The translations under genes and the position numbers were made by a program. The notes below the pieces were generated by a model. It ran no database searches and was not told the origin of the DNA. It was given only the letters and a program-made list of their open reading frames with translations. A stretch of 64,000 bases of DNA from Algoriphagus marinus (GTDB taxonomy: Bacteria; Bacteroidota; Bacteroidia; Cytophagales; Cyclobacteriaceae), in contig NZ_MSPQ01000005.1 of NCBI RefSeq assembly GCF_001936475.1, positions 62,001 to 126,000 on the forward strand. The letters run 5' to 3'. Of this stretch, positions 45,003 to 53,106 are shown piece by piece (position 1 is the stretch's first letter; every line of letters begins with the position of its first letter).

Positions 45003-45365
45003 ATGAAAAAACTTACTTTAATTCTATGCTTCCTCTTGGGAGGTTTTGCGGTACAAGCGCAAGTAAAAACAGTGGCAATCAAAACATCAGCGATTTGCGA
45101 GATGTGCAAAGCAACCTTGGAAAAAGATTTGACTTTTGAAAAAGGTGTAAAATCTGTCAATTTAGACTTGGAAACCAAGGTCCTTAATATCGCTTATCTG
45201 GATTCAAAGACCAGTCCGGATGTATTGAGAAAGCGCGTCACTATGGTAGGCTATCATGCGGATAGTTTGAAACGCGATCCGAAGGCCTACGCCAAACTCG
45301 ACGAATGCTGTAAAGATGGGGCGCATGACAATGACCCTCCGAAAAAGAAAAAAGACGGAAATTAA
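45003..45365 (+). CDS. Exported heavy-metal-associated (HMA) domain protein
   Basis: 120 residues with a signal peptide (LILCFLLGGFAVQAQ). The HMA fold has its metal site in SAICEMCKATLEKDL (CxxC), followed by GVKSVNLDLETKVLNIAY and VTMVGYHADSLK; a Cys pair (DECCKDG) and a Lys-rich tail (PPKKKKDGN) end it. It would bind Cu(I) or a similar ion in the periplasm and pass it on. It completes the HYC_CC_PP-TonB-HMA module; 150 nt and a repeat element separate it from the receptor, so it may have its own promoter. A terminator follows. Confidence 0.92.
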   Translation: MKKLTLILCFLLGGFAVQAQVKTVAIKTSAICEMCKATLEKDLTFEKGVKSVNLDLETKVLNIAYLDSKTSPDVLRKRVTMVGYHADSLKRDPKAYAKLDECCKDGAHDNDPPKKKKDGN

Positions 45366-45371
45366 GAACAG

Positions 45372-45403
45372 AAGGCCAACCCATAAAACGGTTGGCCTTT
45401 TTT
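45372..45403 (+). terminator. Rho-independent terminator after the HMA gene
   Basis: AAGGCCAACC (45372-45381) pairs with GGTTGGCCTT (45390-45399), eight-base loop, T-run to 45403. No further structure is evident in the AT-rich gap to 45654. Confidence 0.93.
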
Positions 45404-45654
45404 GATGATGATATACAGTAAAATTATTGATTGATTCAGTTCTTTAGCCTTTGGCCTTTTACTAAAATAGGATAGGTATTAAGAAAATCTCAGTTTTAAT
45501 CAGGGAAGGGCTTTTATATCAACTCTTCAGAAGGGGTTGTCGGGTCTATCCAAGGTTGGTAAAACCTAGGTAGAACAGACCGTGTTTTTGGTATTTGACA
45601 CCACCGAAACAAAAAAACTATCCAGTTAAAAAATTCAGATTTATCTTCACTGCC

Positions 45655-47757
45655 ATGACCACCCTAAAAGACCTTCTTCGCCTACTTTTCGTATTTGTTC
45701 CGTTCATTATTTTCAGTTGCAATTCCTCTTATTCGGAGTCTGGTTGGGATACCAGCAAAGTGGAAATTGCCAGAGATGAATTTGGAGTTCCTCATATTTT
45801 TGGGAAAACCGATGCTGATGTTGCATACGGATTAGCCTGGGCACATGCAGAGGATGATTTTGAAACGATACAGAAAACGCTACTCGCAGGAAAGCGAATG
45901 GTTGGGCAGGTGTATGGGCAAGATGGTGCAGCAGTTGATTTTTTTGGGCATTTATTAAAGACTACTGAAATCGCTGAAGCAAAATATGAATCGGCTTATT
46001 CTACAGAATTCAAAGCTATCCTGGAAGCCTATGCCGCGGGAATGAATGACTTTGCGCTAGCTCATCCGGAGGAAGTTTTACTATCGGAAGCATTCCCTGT
46101 TACTACCAAAGAAATGACTGCTGCATATATTCTTTCCCTTGCACAAATGTCAGGCGCTGATCGGGCAGTTCAGCAAATTGTCTCGGGAAAAGTAGAAACA
46201 GTTCCTTTCGACGCTAATCCAAAAGGCTCCAATGCGATTGCTATCCACTCTTCAAGAACTGACTCTGGGGAGAATTTCTTGGCGATCAATTCCCATCAGC
46301 CCCTCGATGGGCCTGTTGCCTGGTACGAAGCACATCTTCATTCTGAAGAAGGTTGGAATATTCTGGGAGGACTTTTTCCCGGAGGCGCAATGATTTTTCA
46401 CGGGGTCAATGAAAATCTGGGCTGGGCTCATACGGTCAACTTTCCTGATCTCTTGGATACGTATCAACTGGAAATCAATCCTGAAAATGAGGATCAATAC
46501 CGGGTTGATGGAGAGTGGTTGGAATTGGAAGAAGAGACTGTTTGGCTTGATGTTAAAATTCTAGACTTAATCACGATTCCTTTTCCCAAGAAAATCTGGA
46601 AAAGCATCTACGGCCCAACATTGGTCACTGAACAAGGGACATTTTCAATTCGGTTAGGTGCTTTGGAGCGAATCGGTGCGCCTGAGCAATGGTGGAGAAT
46701 GAATAAAGCCAAAAATTTCAAGGAGTTTAGTGAAGCAATGGGACGGATGGAATTGACAAGTTTCAATACTGTCTATGCAGATAAGTATGATACCATCTAT
46801 TATGTGAGCAATGGATTGATCCCGGTCCGAGATCCATCGATAGATTTCACCGGAACCGTATCCGGAAATACCAAAAAAGCTTTGTGGACAAGCTACCATG
46901 ACTTCAAGGATTTGCCTCAACAATACAATCCGGGTTCCGGATATTTATTCAATACCAACCATTCCCCTTTTAAAGCAAGTGGAATTGCTGACAATCTTGA
47001 CCCGGATAATTTTCCGAAATCGATGAATTACCTTCTCCGGGATAATAACCGATCAACACGGTTTAGAGAATTGATGCTGGACACGGGGAGAATTTCCTAT
47101 GAGCGATTTAAAGAGATCAAGTACGATGGGCAATTGCCTGAGAAAATGGCTTTTCGAACCAATATGGAATCCCTTTTCAACTTAAGTCCAGAGAAGTATC
47201 CGGAAATCGCCAAGCAAATTGAAGTCCTCACTAATTGGGATAAAAGCTCCGGAATAGAGAGTGAAGGTGCAGCAGTTTTTGCCTTTGTCTATTTTTACTG
47301 GTGGGATAAGTTTGCTGAAACCGGGCGAAGCTGGGAAACCACACTTTCGGAAGTGGAGTCAGTAGAAAGCCTCCAAGCTGCAAAGATTCATTTCGAAACT
47401 CATTTTGGAAAAGAGTTAGTGACTTTAGGAGAATACCAGAAACTGGTAAGAGGAGCTAAAGCGCTACCCCTGCAAGGCATTGACGATGTGATTACGGCAA
47501 TGCGCTCACTTCCTTGGGAAAAGGGAATGCGAAAAGGCGTACAAGGGGAATCCTACATCATGATGGTAAAGTTTGGAGAAGGGCTCCCAAAGATTGAAAC
47601 GATCAATGTCTATGGAGCAAGCAATGACCCGGAAAGCCCCCATTTTGACGATCAGATGCAGCTTTTTCTGGATCAAAAGTTGAAGCCGATGACTTTGGAT
47701 AAAGCGGAGGTTTTGAAAAATGCAAAGCGGGTTTATAATCCTGGAAAGGAGAAATAG
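45655..47757 (+). CDS. Penicillin acylase family N-terminal-nucleophile hydrolase, lipoprotein
   Basis: About 700 residues from the ATG at 45655 (a TTG start 60 nt upstream is less likely). Lipoprotein signal LRLLFVFVPFIIFSC. Alpha chain to about residue 190; the autoprocessing site is KGSNAIAIHSSRT, giving Ser as the N-terminal nucleophile of the beta chain. HGVNENLGWAHTVNF and YNPGSGYLFNTNHSPF are further family motifs. The family hydrolyses amide-linked acyl groups (penicillins, acyl-homoserine lactones, others); substrate cannot be read. Lipid anchoring suggests an outer-membrane location. Monocistronic by position. Confidence 0.88.
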   Translation: MTTLKDLLRLLFVFVPFIIFSCNSSYSESGWDTSKVEIARDEFGVPHIFGKTDADVAYGLAWAHAEDDFETIQKTLLAGKRMVGQVYGQDGAAVDFFGHLLKTTEIAEAKYESAYSTEFKAILEAYAAGMNDFALAHPEEVLLSEAFPVTTKEMTAAYILSLAQMSGADRAVQQIVSGKVETVPFDANPKGSNAIAIHSSRTDSGENFLAINSHQPLDGPVAWYEAHLHSEEGWNILGGLFPGGAMIFHGVNENLGWAHTVNFPDLLDTYQLEINPENEDQYRVDGEWLELEEETVWLDVKILDLITIPFPKKIWKSIYGPTLVTEQGTFSIRLGALERIGAPEQWWRMNKAKNFKEFSEAMGRMELTSFNTVYADKYDTIYYVSNGLIPVRDPSIDFTGTVSGNTKKALWTSYHDFKDLPQQYNPGSGYLFNTNHSPFKASGIADNLDPDNFPKSMNYLLRDNNRSTRFRELMLDTGRISYERFKEIKYDGQLPEKMAFRTNMESLFNLSPEKYPEIAKQIEVLTNWDKSSGIESEGAAVFAFVYFYWWDKFAETGRSWETTLSEVESVESLQAAKIHFETHFGKELVTLGEYQKLVRGAKALPLQGIDDVITAMRSLPWEKGMRKGVQGESYIMMVKFGEGLPKIETINVYGASNDPESPHFDDQMQLFLDQKLKPMTLDKAEVLKNAKRVYNPGKEK

Positions 47758-47802
47758 AAATACCTGATTATCCTGAATGTTGCCAGTTGCCTTATTTGCC
47801 TT

Positions 47803-47856
47803 GCTTTTCCAAATGGATGTCCGATGACCGATGTAAACCAAATTCAGGGCTATCCC
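47803..47856 (+). repeat. Second copy of the GGATGACCG-type repeat
   Basis: GCTTTTCCAAATGGATGTCCGATGACCGATG followed by CCAAATTCAGGG aligns with 22563-22620 apart from a seven-base gap. It lies in the gap between two convergent genes, where no inverted second half is seen. Confidence 0.6.
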
Positions 47857-47920
47857 TTTAAACTGGTGCAATGGCGAATATAAATATTGAAATAATTTGA
47901 AAATCGATTATTCAAGCCCC

Positions 47921-48670
47921 CTAGACTAACTTCAAATCAAATTCTCGAAATGCATCCAATAAGGGATCTTGGGGATCCAATTCGGTGACAAGAGTATGAA
48001 CAGCTGTCAAATCGCATGTTTTATATTTTTGTACCGAATGAAGTTTGTCTGAAACAGACAGGATAATGGTTTTTTTTGCAGCACGGATCATTGCCTGCTT
48101 CACTTGAATCACCTCCCAATCAAACTCAGTCAATCCATAGACAGCATCCAAATAGCCTGTTCCAAGGATACAAAGATCTACCCGCAACTGTGAAAGTGCA
48201 TTGACCACCGTGCCACCAACCGCAAATTTTGCATCGTGAAGTAATTTTCCCCCTAAAAAAATAACCTCCACGTCTTTGTGATCCAAAAGAGCCATTGCTA
48301 CATGAAGGCTCGGTGTAAAAACTGTTAGAGGTAATTTTTTAGGGATCAGTTTTGCCACTTCCATATTGGTGGTTCCTCCACTCATCAGGATCACTTGACC
48401 TTCTGAAAGCAAAGACACTGTTTTTTCGGCAATTTGAATTTTCTTTGATTGGAGATAGATATTCCCGTCATCTTTGGAGAAAGTCATAAAACCAAATGAA
48501 GTGGCTCCTCCATGGACTTTTTTCAATTTTTTCTCCTGATGGAGTTCCTTCACATCCCGTCTTACTGTATCAATGGACACATTCAATGCATCAGAAAGAT
48601 CATTCAGCAAAATTCGATGATGAAGATGAACCTGATCTAAAATGTATTTATGTCTTTCCTCTTTTAACAT
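47921..48670 (-). CDS. DeoR/GlpR family transcriptional regulator
   Basis: About 249 residues from MLKEERHKY (48670); the longer frame would add a hydrophobic stretch with no counterpart in the family. N-terminal winged helix (YILDQVHLHHRILLNDL, VSIDTVRRDVKELHQEKKL), linker KKVHGGAT, then a DeoR C-terminal sensor domain (VILMSGGTTNMEVAKLIP, VIFLGGKLLHDAKFAVGG, VDLCILGTGYLDAVYG, CDLTAVHTLVTE). DeoR regulators respond to sugar phosphates. It is divergent from the amidase gene (about 190 bp between starts) and so is well placed to control the peptidoglycan salvage genes. Confidence 0.9.
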   Translation of the reverse strand: MLKEERHKYILDQVHLHHRILLNDLSDALNVSIDTVRRDVKELHQEKKLKKVHGGATSFGFMTFSKDDGNIYLQSKKIQIAEKTVSLLSEGQVILMSGGTTNMEVAKLIPKKLPLTVFTPSLHVAMALLDHKDVEVIFLGGKLLHDAKFAVGGTVVNALSQLRVDLCILGTGYLDAVYGLTEFDWEVIQVKQAMIRAAKKTIILSVSDKLHSVQKYKTCDLTAVHTLVTELDPQDPLLDAFREFDLKLV

Positions 48671-48856
48671 TTTCAGAATTATTAAACAGAGTGAAACTAG
48701 CAAAAACAGCAAGAACTTGCAAAAACCTAAAAAGGTTGAAGATTAATGGCAAAAAATTGCTTCGGATCATTCCTTAACTTGATATTTTCTAGCTAGTTTA
48801 GCTGAAGATTCAAACAAGAATTTTTGTTCTCTCCTGAATAAATAACCCCAACACAG

Positions 48857-49540
48857 ATGAATTTCAAAGACTTATTTCTAGGAATTTCTAAATCTGGGCT
48901 GATTTTGATACTCTTTTTTCTACTCGCCTGCAGCCCCAAACCTACCTTTCGGATATTTGAAAAACCGATCACTTGGAATGCCGAGCGAGAGCAGCTCTCC
49001 TTGCAATATTTAAAAAACCGACATGGTCTCGATCAAAAGTCAGCTATTATTTCCCCACAGATGGTGGTGGTTCATTGGACAGCTATTGATAATATTGAAG
49101 TGACTTTTGATGTTTTTAATCCACCAACTCTAGGTGGTCGAGCCGACTTGACTGATGCCAGTAACCTCAATGTATCTTCTCAGTTTTTAATCGATCGTGA
49201 TGGTACGATTTTCAGGCTTTTGCCGGAAACTACTTTTGCCAGACATGTGATAGGATTGAATTACCTGGCAATTGGCATTGAAAATGTTGGAGGGGCAGAC
49301 GATCCATTAACCAAAGCCCAGTTAAAAGCGAATGAAATGCTAATTAGATACCTGAATAAAAAATACCCGATTGATTATGTGATCGGTCATCATGAATATC
49401 AAAAATTCCAAAACACAGATCTGTGGAAAGAAGCGGATCCAGATTATCGCACTGTAAAAACGGATCCCGGAGATCAATTTATGGAAAAACTTCGCAAAAA
49501 TTTAGCTGATCTTGGACTTCAACCTTTGCCCAATCAATGA
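48857..49540 (+). CDS. N-acetylmuramoyl-L-alanine amidase (amidase_2), lipoprotein
   Basis: 227 residues. Lipoprotein signal GLILILFFLLACSPK. Amidase_2 fold: MVVVHWTAIDN (zinc His), SSQFLIDRDGTIFRLLP, TFARHVIGLNYLAIGIENVGG (zinc His, Glu), IGHHEYQKF and KTDPGDQFMEKL (third zinc ligand). AmiD/AmpD-type enzymes cut the bond between MurNAc and L-Ala. As a lipoprotein it would work on periplasmic sacculus fragments. The stop overlaps the following GHL10 frame. First gene of a five-gene run to the GH3 gene at 54615. Confidence 0.92.
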   Translation: MNFKDLFLGISKSGLILILFFLLACSPKPTFRIFEKPITWNAEREQLSLQYLKNRHGLDQKSAIISPQMVVVHWTAIDNIEVTFDVFNPPTLGGRADLTDASNLNVSSQFLIDRDGTIFRLLPETTFARHVIGLNYLAIGIENVGGADDPLTKAQLKANEMLIRYLNKKYPIDYVIGHHEYQKFQNTDLWKEADPDYRTVKTDPGDQFMEKLRKNLADLGLQPLPNQ

Positions 49541-49557
49541 TCCTGCACCGCTCATTT

Positions 49558-51189
49558 ATGAAAAAAACAAATTCATATTTTTCTCTTTTCCTGATTTTCA
49601 TTTTACTATTCAGTGCCTGTAAAACCCAAAAACCGAATAGCCAAAGTTCGCAAACCAAATCTCCTCCACTTTCGGGTCAAAGTCCTAAACCTGCTCAGCC
49701 ACTTCCCTCAACCCCACTTCCGAAAGTACCTGTTTCGCTTCAGCCACTCTCTTACCAGATGCCTGAGATGCCTCGGGAATTTAGAGGGGTTTGGATTGCA
49801 ACTGTTGCAAATATAGATTGGCCGATTTCAGGAACAGACTCCTACGAAAAGCAAAAAAAGGATTTCCTGAATATTTTGGATTATTACAAAGATCTGAATT
49901 TCAATGCCGTAATCGTACAGGTTCGAACTGCCGGTGATGCTTTCTACCCAAGCAACCTTGCTCCTTGGTCAAAATATTTGACTGGAAAACAAGGTAAAGC
50001 ACCCAGCACCAATGAAAACCCGCTCACTTGGATGATCAAAGAGTCCCATGCCCGCGGTTTGGAATTTCACGCATGGCTCAACCCTTATCGGGCTACCATG
50101 GATTTAAAAACAGAAGAACTTAGCCCAAATCATGACTTCAATATCCATCGAAATTGGATGCTGAAATACAGTTCAAAATGGTATTACGATCCCGGGCTGC
50201 CTGAGGTAAAAGCCCATTTACTAGCTGTGATTAAGGAAATTGTGGATAATTACGATATCGACGCCATCCATTTTGATGATTATTTCTATCCCTATAAAGT
50301 GCCAAAAGAGGAATTTCCTGACAAAGCCAGTTACAATAAATTCAAGAAACCGGGACAATCTCAGGATGACTGGAGGAGACAAAATGTCAATGAATTAATT
50401 TTTGCCCTGAATCAAACCATCAAAACCAGTAAACCTTGGGTACAATTTGGAATATCTCCTTTTGGCGTATGGAGAAATCAGGATAAAGACCCGAAAGGTT
50501 CACCCACCAAAGCAGGTCAGACCAACTATGATGACCTCTATGCAGATGTTTTGCTTTGGATGAAAAACGGTTGGATTGATTACCTGATTCCACAGCTTTA
50601 TTGGAGTATGGAGTTTCCACTGGCTTCACACAGGAAGCTGAATGATTGGTGGTCAAATAATGCCAACCGAACTAATATATATGTAGGAAATGGTCCTTAT
50701 AAAATCCGTGAGGATGCGGACGAAGCTTGGAAAAACCCAAAAGAGATCAATACTCAAGTATCATACACGCGTACACTTCCTCAGATTCAGGGCAATGCAT
50801 TTTTCTCAGCAAAATCTATGATGATGAAAAATCAGGATGTCGCGCAACTCTTGAAATCGGAGCTTTACAATGAACCAACTTTACCCCCAGCTTTCCAACC
50901 CAAAACCGCTTCAATCATTGATATCCCAAAGGTTTTGGAGGTGAAAGCAAATGAGCAAGTCACTCAAATCAACCTCGAAAAGCCCCTGGATCCAGCCATT
51001 CGATATGGTATGATCCAAGGTGCAAACGAGCTGGATCAGCTTGCAGACGCTGAAATTCATACCGTTTGGGTAGGAGGAAGCCGTGCTCGGATTTTGGAAG
51101 TTTCCAGTTTGAATACTCGTTTTATTTCCATCCGTTGGATCGACCATTTTGGGCGAATCGTACAAACACAAGTCTATCAAATCCCATAA
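49558..51189 (+). CDS. GHL10 (DUF187) family glycosyl hydrolase-like lipoprotein
   Basis: 543 residues from MKKTNSYF (49558), which gives a standard lipoprotein signal (FLIFILLFSACKT); an ATG at 49537 overlaps the preceding stop and would add seven residues. A Pro/Ser-rich linker (about 25-65) leads to REFRGVWIATVANIDWP, the GHL10 signature, then FNAVIVQVRTAGDAFYPS, LEFHAWLNPYRATMD, IDAIHFDDYFYPYKV (likely catalytic acids) and WIDYLIPQLYWSMEF. The family is structurally GH-like, chemistry mostly unknown. Its place in a cell-wall salvage operon suggests a murein or muropeptide substrate. A C-terminal beta domain follows (TVWVGGSRARILEVSS). Confidence 0.88.
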   Translation: MKKTNSYFSLFLIFILLFSACKTQKPNSQSSQTKSPPLSGQSPKPAQPLPSTPLPKVPVSLQPLSYQMPEMPREFRGVWIATVANIDWPISGTDSYEKQKKDFLNILDYYKDLNFNAVIVQVRTAGDAFYPSNLAPWSKYLTGKQGKAPSTNENPLTWMIKESHARGLEFHAWLNPYRATMDLKTEELSPNHDFNIHRNWMLKYSSKWYYDPGLPEVKAHLLAVIKEIVDNYDIDAIHFDDYFYPYKVPKEEFPDKASYNKFKKPGQSQDDWRRQNVNELIFALNQTIKTSKPWVQFGISPFGVWRNQDKDPKGSPTKAGQTNYDDLYADVLLWMKNGWIDYLIPQLYWSMEFPLASHRKLNDWWSNNANRTNIYVGNGPYKIREDADEAWKNPKEINTQVSYTRTLPQIQGNAFFSAKSMMMKNQDVAQLLKSELYNEPTLPPAFQPKTASIIDIPKVLEVKANEQVTQINLEKPLDPAIRYGMIQGANELDQLADAEIHTVWVGGSRARILEVSSLNTRFISIRWIDHFGRIVQTQVYQIP

Positions 51190-51199
51190 ATCTCACGCC

Positions 51200-51679
51200 A
51201 TGAAAGACATGCTTGTTCGACTTATCGGGCTTCCAGATTGCTCAGAACTTGAATCGACTCTTCTCAAGAAGGAGAAAATCGTTTTTCGAAGAGCAATTGC
51301 CCCTGAGAAGTATTTGGTTGCCGAATGGGTAATGGAGCATTTTGGGGCCTATTGGAAATCAGAAGTTGAAGTGACATTCAGTAGGCAACCAGTTTCAGTA
51401 TGGCTAGCGCAAAGAGGAAATAATATCTTAGGGTTTGCATGCTATGAATCTACTGCTCGGAATTTCTTTGGGCCAACCGGTACATTAGAAGCTGAGAGAG
51501 GAAAAGGAATTGGGAAAATCCTATTGATCAAATCGCTTCAATCTCTTCGTGAAATGGGCTATGCTTATGCGATTATTGGAGGAGTGGGGCCGGCAGAATT
51601 CTATGAAAAAACAGTAGATGCCAAAATCATCGAAGGCTCCGAAGTAAGTATTTATGAAAATCTAATCCGCAAATCATGA
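51200..51679 (+). CDS. GNAT family acetyltransferase
   Basis: 159 residues from MKDMLVRLIG (51200); the longer frame overlaps the preceding gene. GNAT motifs: IAPEKYLVAEWVMEHFG, VWLAQRGNNILGFACYEST, ARNFFGPTGTLEAERGKGIGKILLIKS (acetyl-CoA loop) and AYAIIGGVGPAEFYEKTV. It lies between the GHL10 gene and the AmpG-like transporter with an ATGA overlap to the latter, so it belongs to the salvage operon. Acetylation of an amino sugar derivative is a reasonable guess; substrate not shown. Confidence 0.88.
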   Translation: MKDMLVRLIGLPDCSELESTLLKKEKIVFRRAIAPEKYLVAEWVMEHFGAYWKSEVEVTFSRQPVSVWLAQRGNNILGFACYESTARNFFGPTGTLEAERGKGIGKILLIKSLQSLREMGYAYAIIGGVGPAEFYEKTVDAKIIEGSEVSIYENLIRKS

Positions 51680-52959
51680 CCCAAAAACCTGTTAAATCCC
51701 CTTGGCTTTGGGTCCCCTCGCTTTACCTCACCGAAGGCATTCCGTATATTCTAATCATTGTAGTCTCCGTAGTAATGTATAAAAAGCTCGGTGTCTCCAA
51801 TGCGGACATCGGCCTTTACACCAGTTTGCTGTATTTACCCTGGGTAATCAAACCCATCTGGAGTCCGATTATTGACTTGATAGGAACCAAACGAAAATGG
51901 TTTCTTAGCATGCAGTTTATTCTGGCTTTGGTCTTTCTGGGAGCTGGATTGACTACTCCGGCAAGTAATTTCTTTTTTCTGACTTTGGCTTTTTTCTGGA
52001 TGGGAGCTTTTGCCTCCGCAACTAACGACATTGCTTCAGACGGAATGTATTTGATCGCTTTGAAACCGGAGCAGCAAAGCTTCTTTGTGGGCCTGCGAGG
52101 CACCTTTTACCGAATCGGGATGATTACCGGTCAAGGTTTGATAGTCATTATTGCCGGTTATCTGGAGACTTCGCTTGGAAATAACACTCAAGCTTGGTCC
52201 TGGACTATGATTATCGTAGCAGGATTGATGTTGATCCTCACAGCGATCAACTATTTGACAACTCCAGCAGTAGAAGAAAACGAGGAGGTCCCAACTGAAA
52301 AACTCAGCCGGGCTGAGGAGCGAGCGAATTTCTTCAAGGTATTTGAAACGTTTTTTAACAAGAAAAACATAGCATTATCCTTGACTTTTGTATTAATCTA
52401 TAGACTTGGGGAATCCCAATTGGTCAAAATGGCTTCTCCCTTTCTCTTGGATGAAAAAGCTGATGGAGGATTAGCCATCAGCACTTCAGATTATGGTTTG
52501 ATTTACGGAACGGTTGGAGTTATCGCCTTGCTTTTGGGTGGAATTCTTGGTGGAATAGCAATTTCCAGAGATGGACTGGGCAAGTGGATGATTCCAATGG
52601 CACTATCACTGAATCTTCCAAACTTACTCTATATCGCATTGGCCTATTTCCAACCTAACAGTTTGCTATTTGCCGGAGGCGTAGTAATTATAGAACAGCT
52701 AGGCTATGGTTTTGGATTTGCAGCATACATGGTATTTCTGATTTATCTGGCAGAAGGGATTTTCAAAACTTCCCACTACGCCATCGCCACCGGATTTATG
52801 GCTATGGGAATGATGTTTCCGGGAATGCTTTCCGGTTATATTCAGGAATGGCTGGGTTACACCGGCTTCTTTGTCTGGGTAGGTGTTGCTATGATTCCTG
52901 CTTTAGTGATAGCTGCGAGCGTAAAGTACCCGAGAGACTTTGGGAAAAAAGTAGATTAA
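51676..52959 (+). CDS. MFS transporter, AmpG-like muropeptide permease
   Basis: 427 residues, about 12 membrane helices, in the AmpG-type branch: SLYLTEGIPYILIIVVSVVMY at the start, LPWVIKPIWSPIIDLIGTKR (A-loop motif), ASATNDIASDGMYLIAL and VGLRGTFYRIGMI. AmpG imports GlcNAc-anhydroMurNAc peptides into the cytosol by proton symport. The start overlaps the GNAT stop by four bases (ATGA). With amidase upstream and the GH3 glycosidase downstream this is strong context for muropeptide uptake. Confidence 0.9.
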   Translation: MTQKPVKSPWLWVPSLYLTEGIPYILIIVVSVVMYKKLGVSNADIGLYTSLLYLPWVIKPIWSPIIDLIGTKRKWFLSMQFILALVFLGAGLTTPASNFFFLTLAFFWMGAFASATNDIASDGMYLIALKPEQQSFFVGLRGTFYRIGMITGQGLIVIIAGYLETSLGNNTQAWSWTMIIVAGLMLILTAINYLTTPAVEENEEVPTEKLSRAEERANFFKVFETFFNKKNIALSLTFVLIYRLGESQLVKMASPFLLDEKADGGLAISTSDYGLIYGTVGVIALLLGGILGGIAISRDGLGKWMIPMALSLNLPNLLYIALAYFQPNSLLFAGGVVIIEQLGYGFGFAAYMVFLIYLAEGIFKTSHYAIATGFMAMGMMFPGMLSGYIQEWLGYTGFFVWVGVAMIPALVIAASVKYPRDFGKKVD

Positions 52960-52985
52960 ATTTTAAACTGAAGCAAAACTTCTTT

Positions 52986-53055
52986 ATTCGAAATTCTTCA
53001 TTCATTATTCGATATTTAATAATGATTGATAAACCTTGAATGGTGAATGATGAAG
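52986..53055. repeat. Inverted short-word repeat between MFS and GH3 genes
   Basis: Left half ATTCTTCATTCATTATTCG (52993-53011), right half GAATGGTGAATGATGAAG (53038-53055), approximately inverse to each other, with AATGATTGAT between. Same layout as the gaps at 22563 and 32686 but with another word. Confidence 0.5.
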
Positions 53056-53106
53056 TGATTAAGATCGAACTATACGGACTGCTACAACATTTAAACCTTA
53101 TACCTT

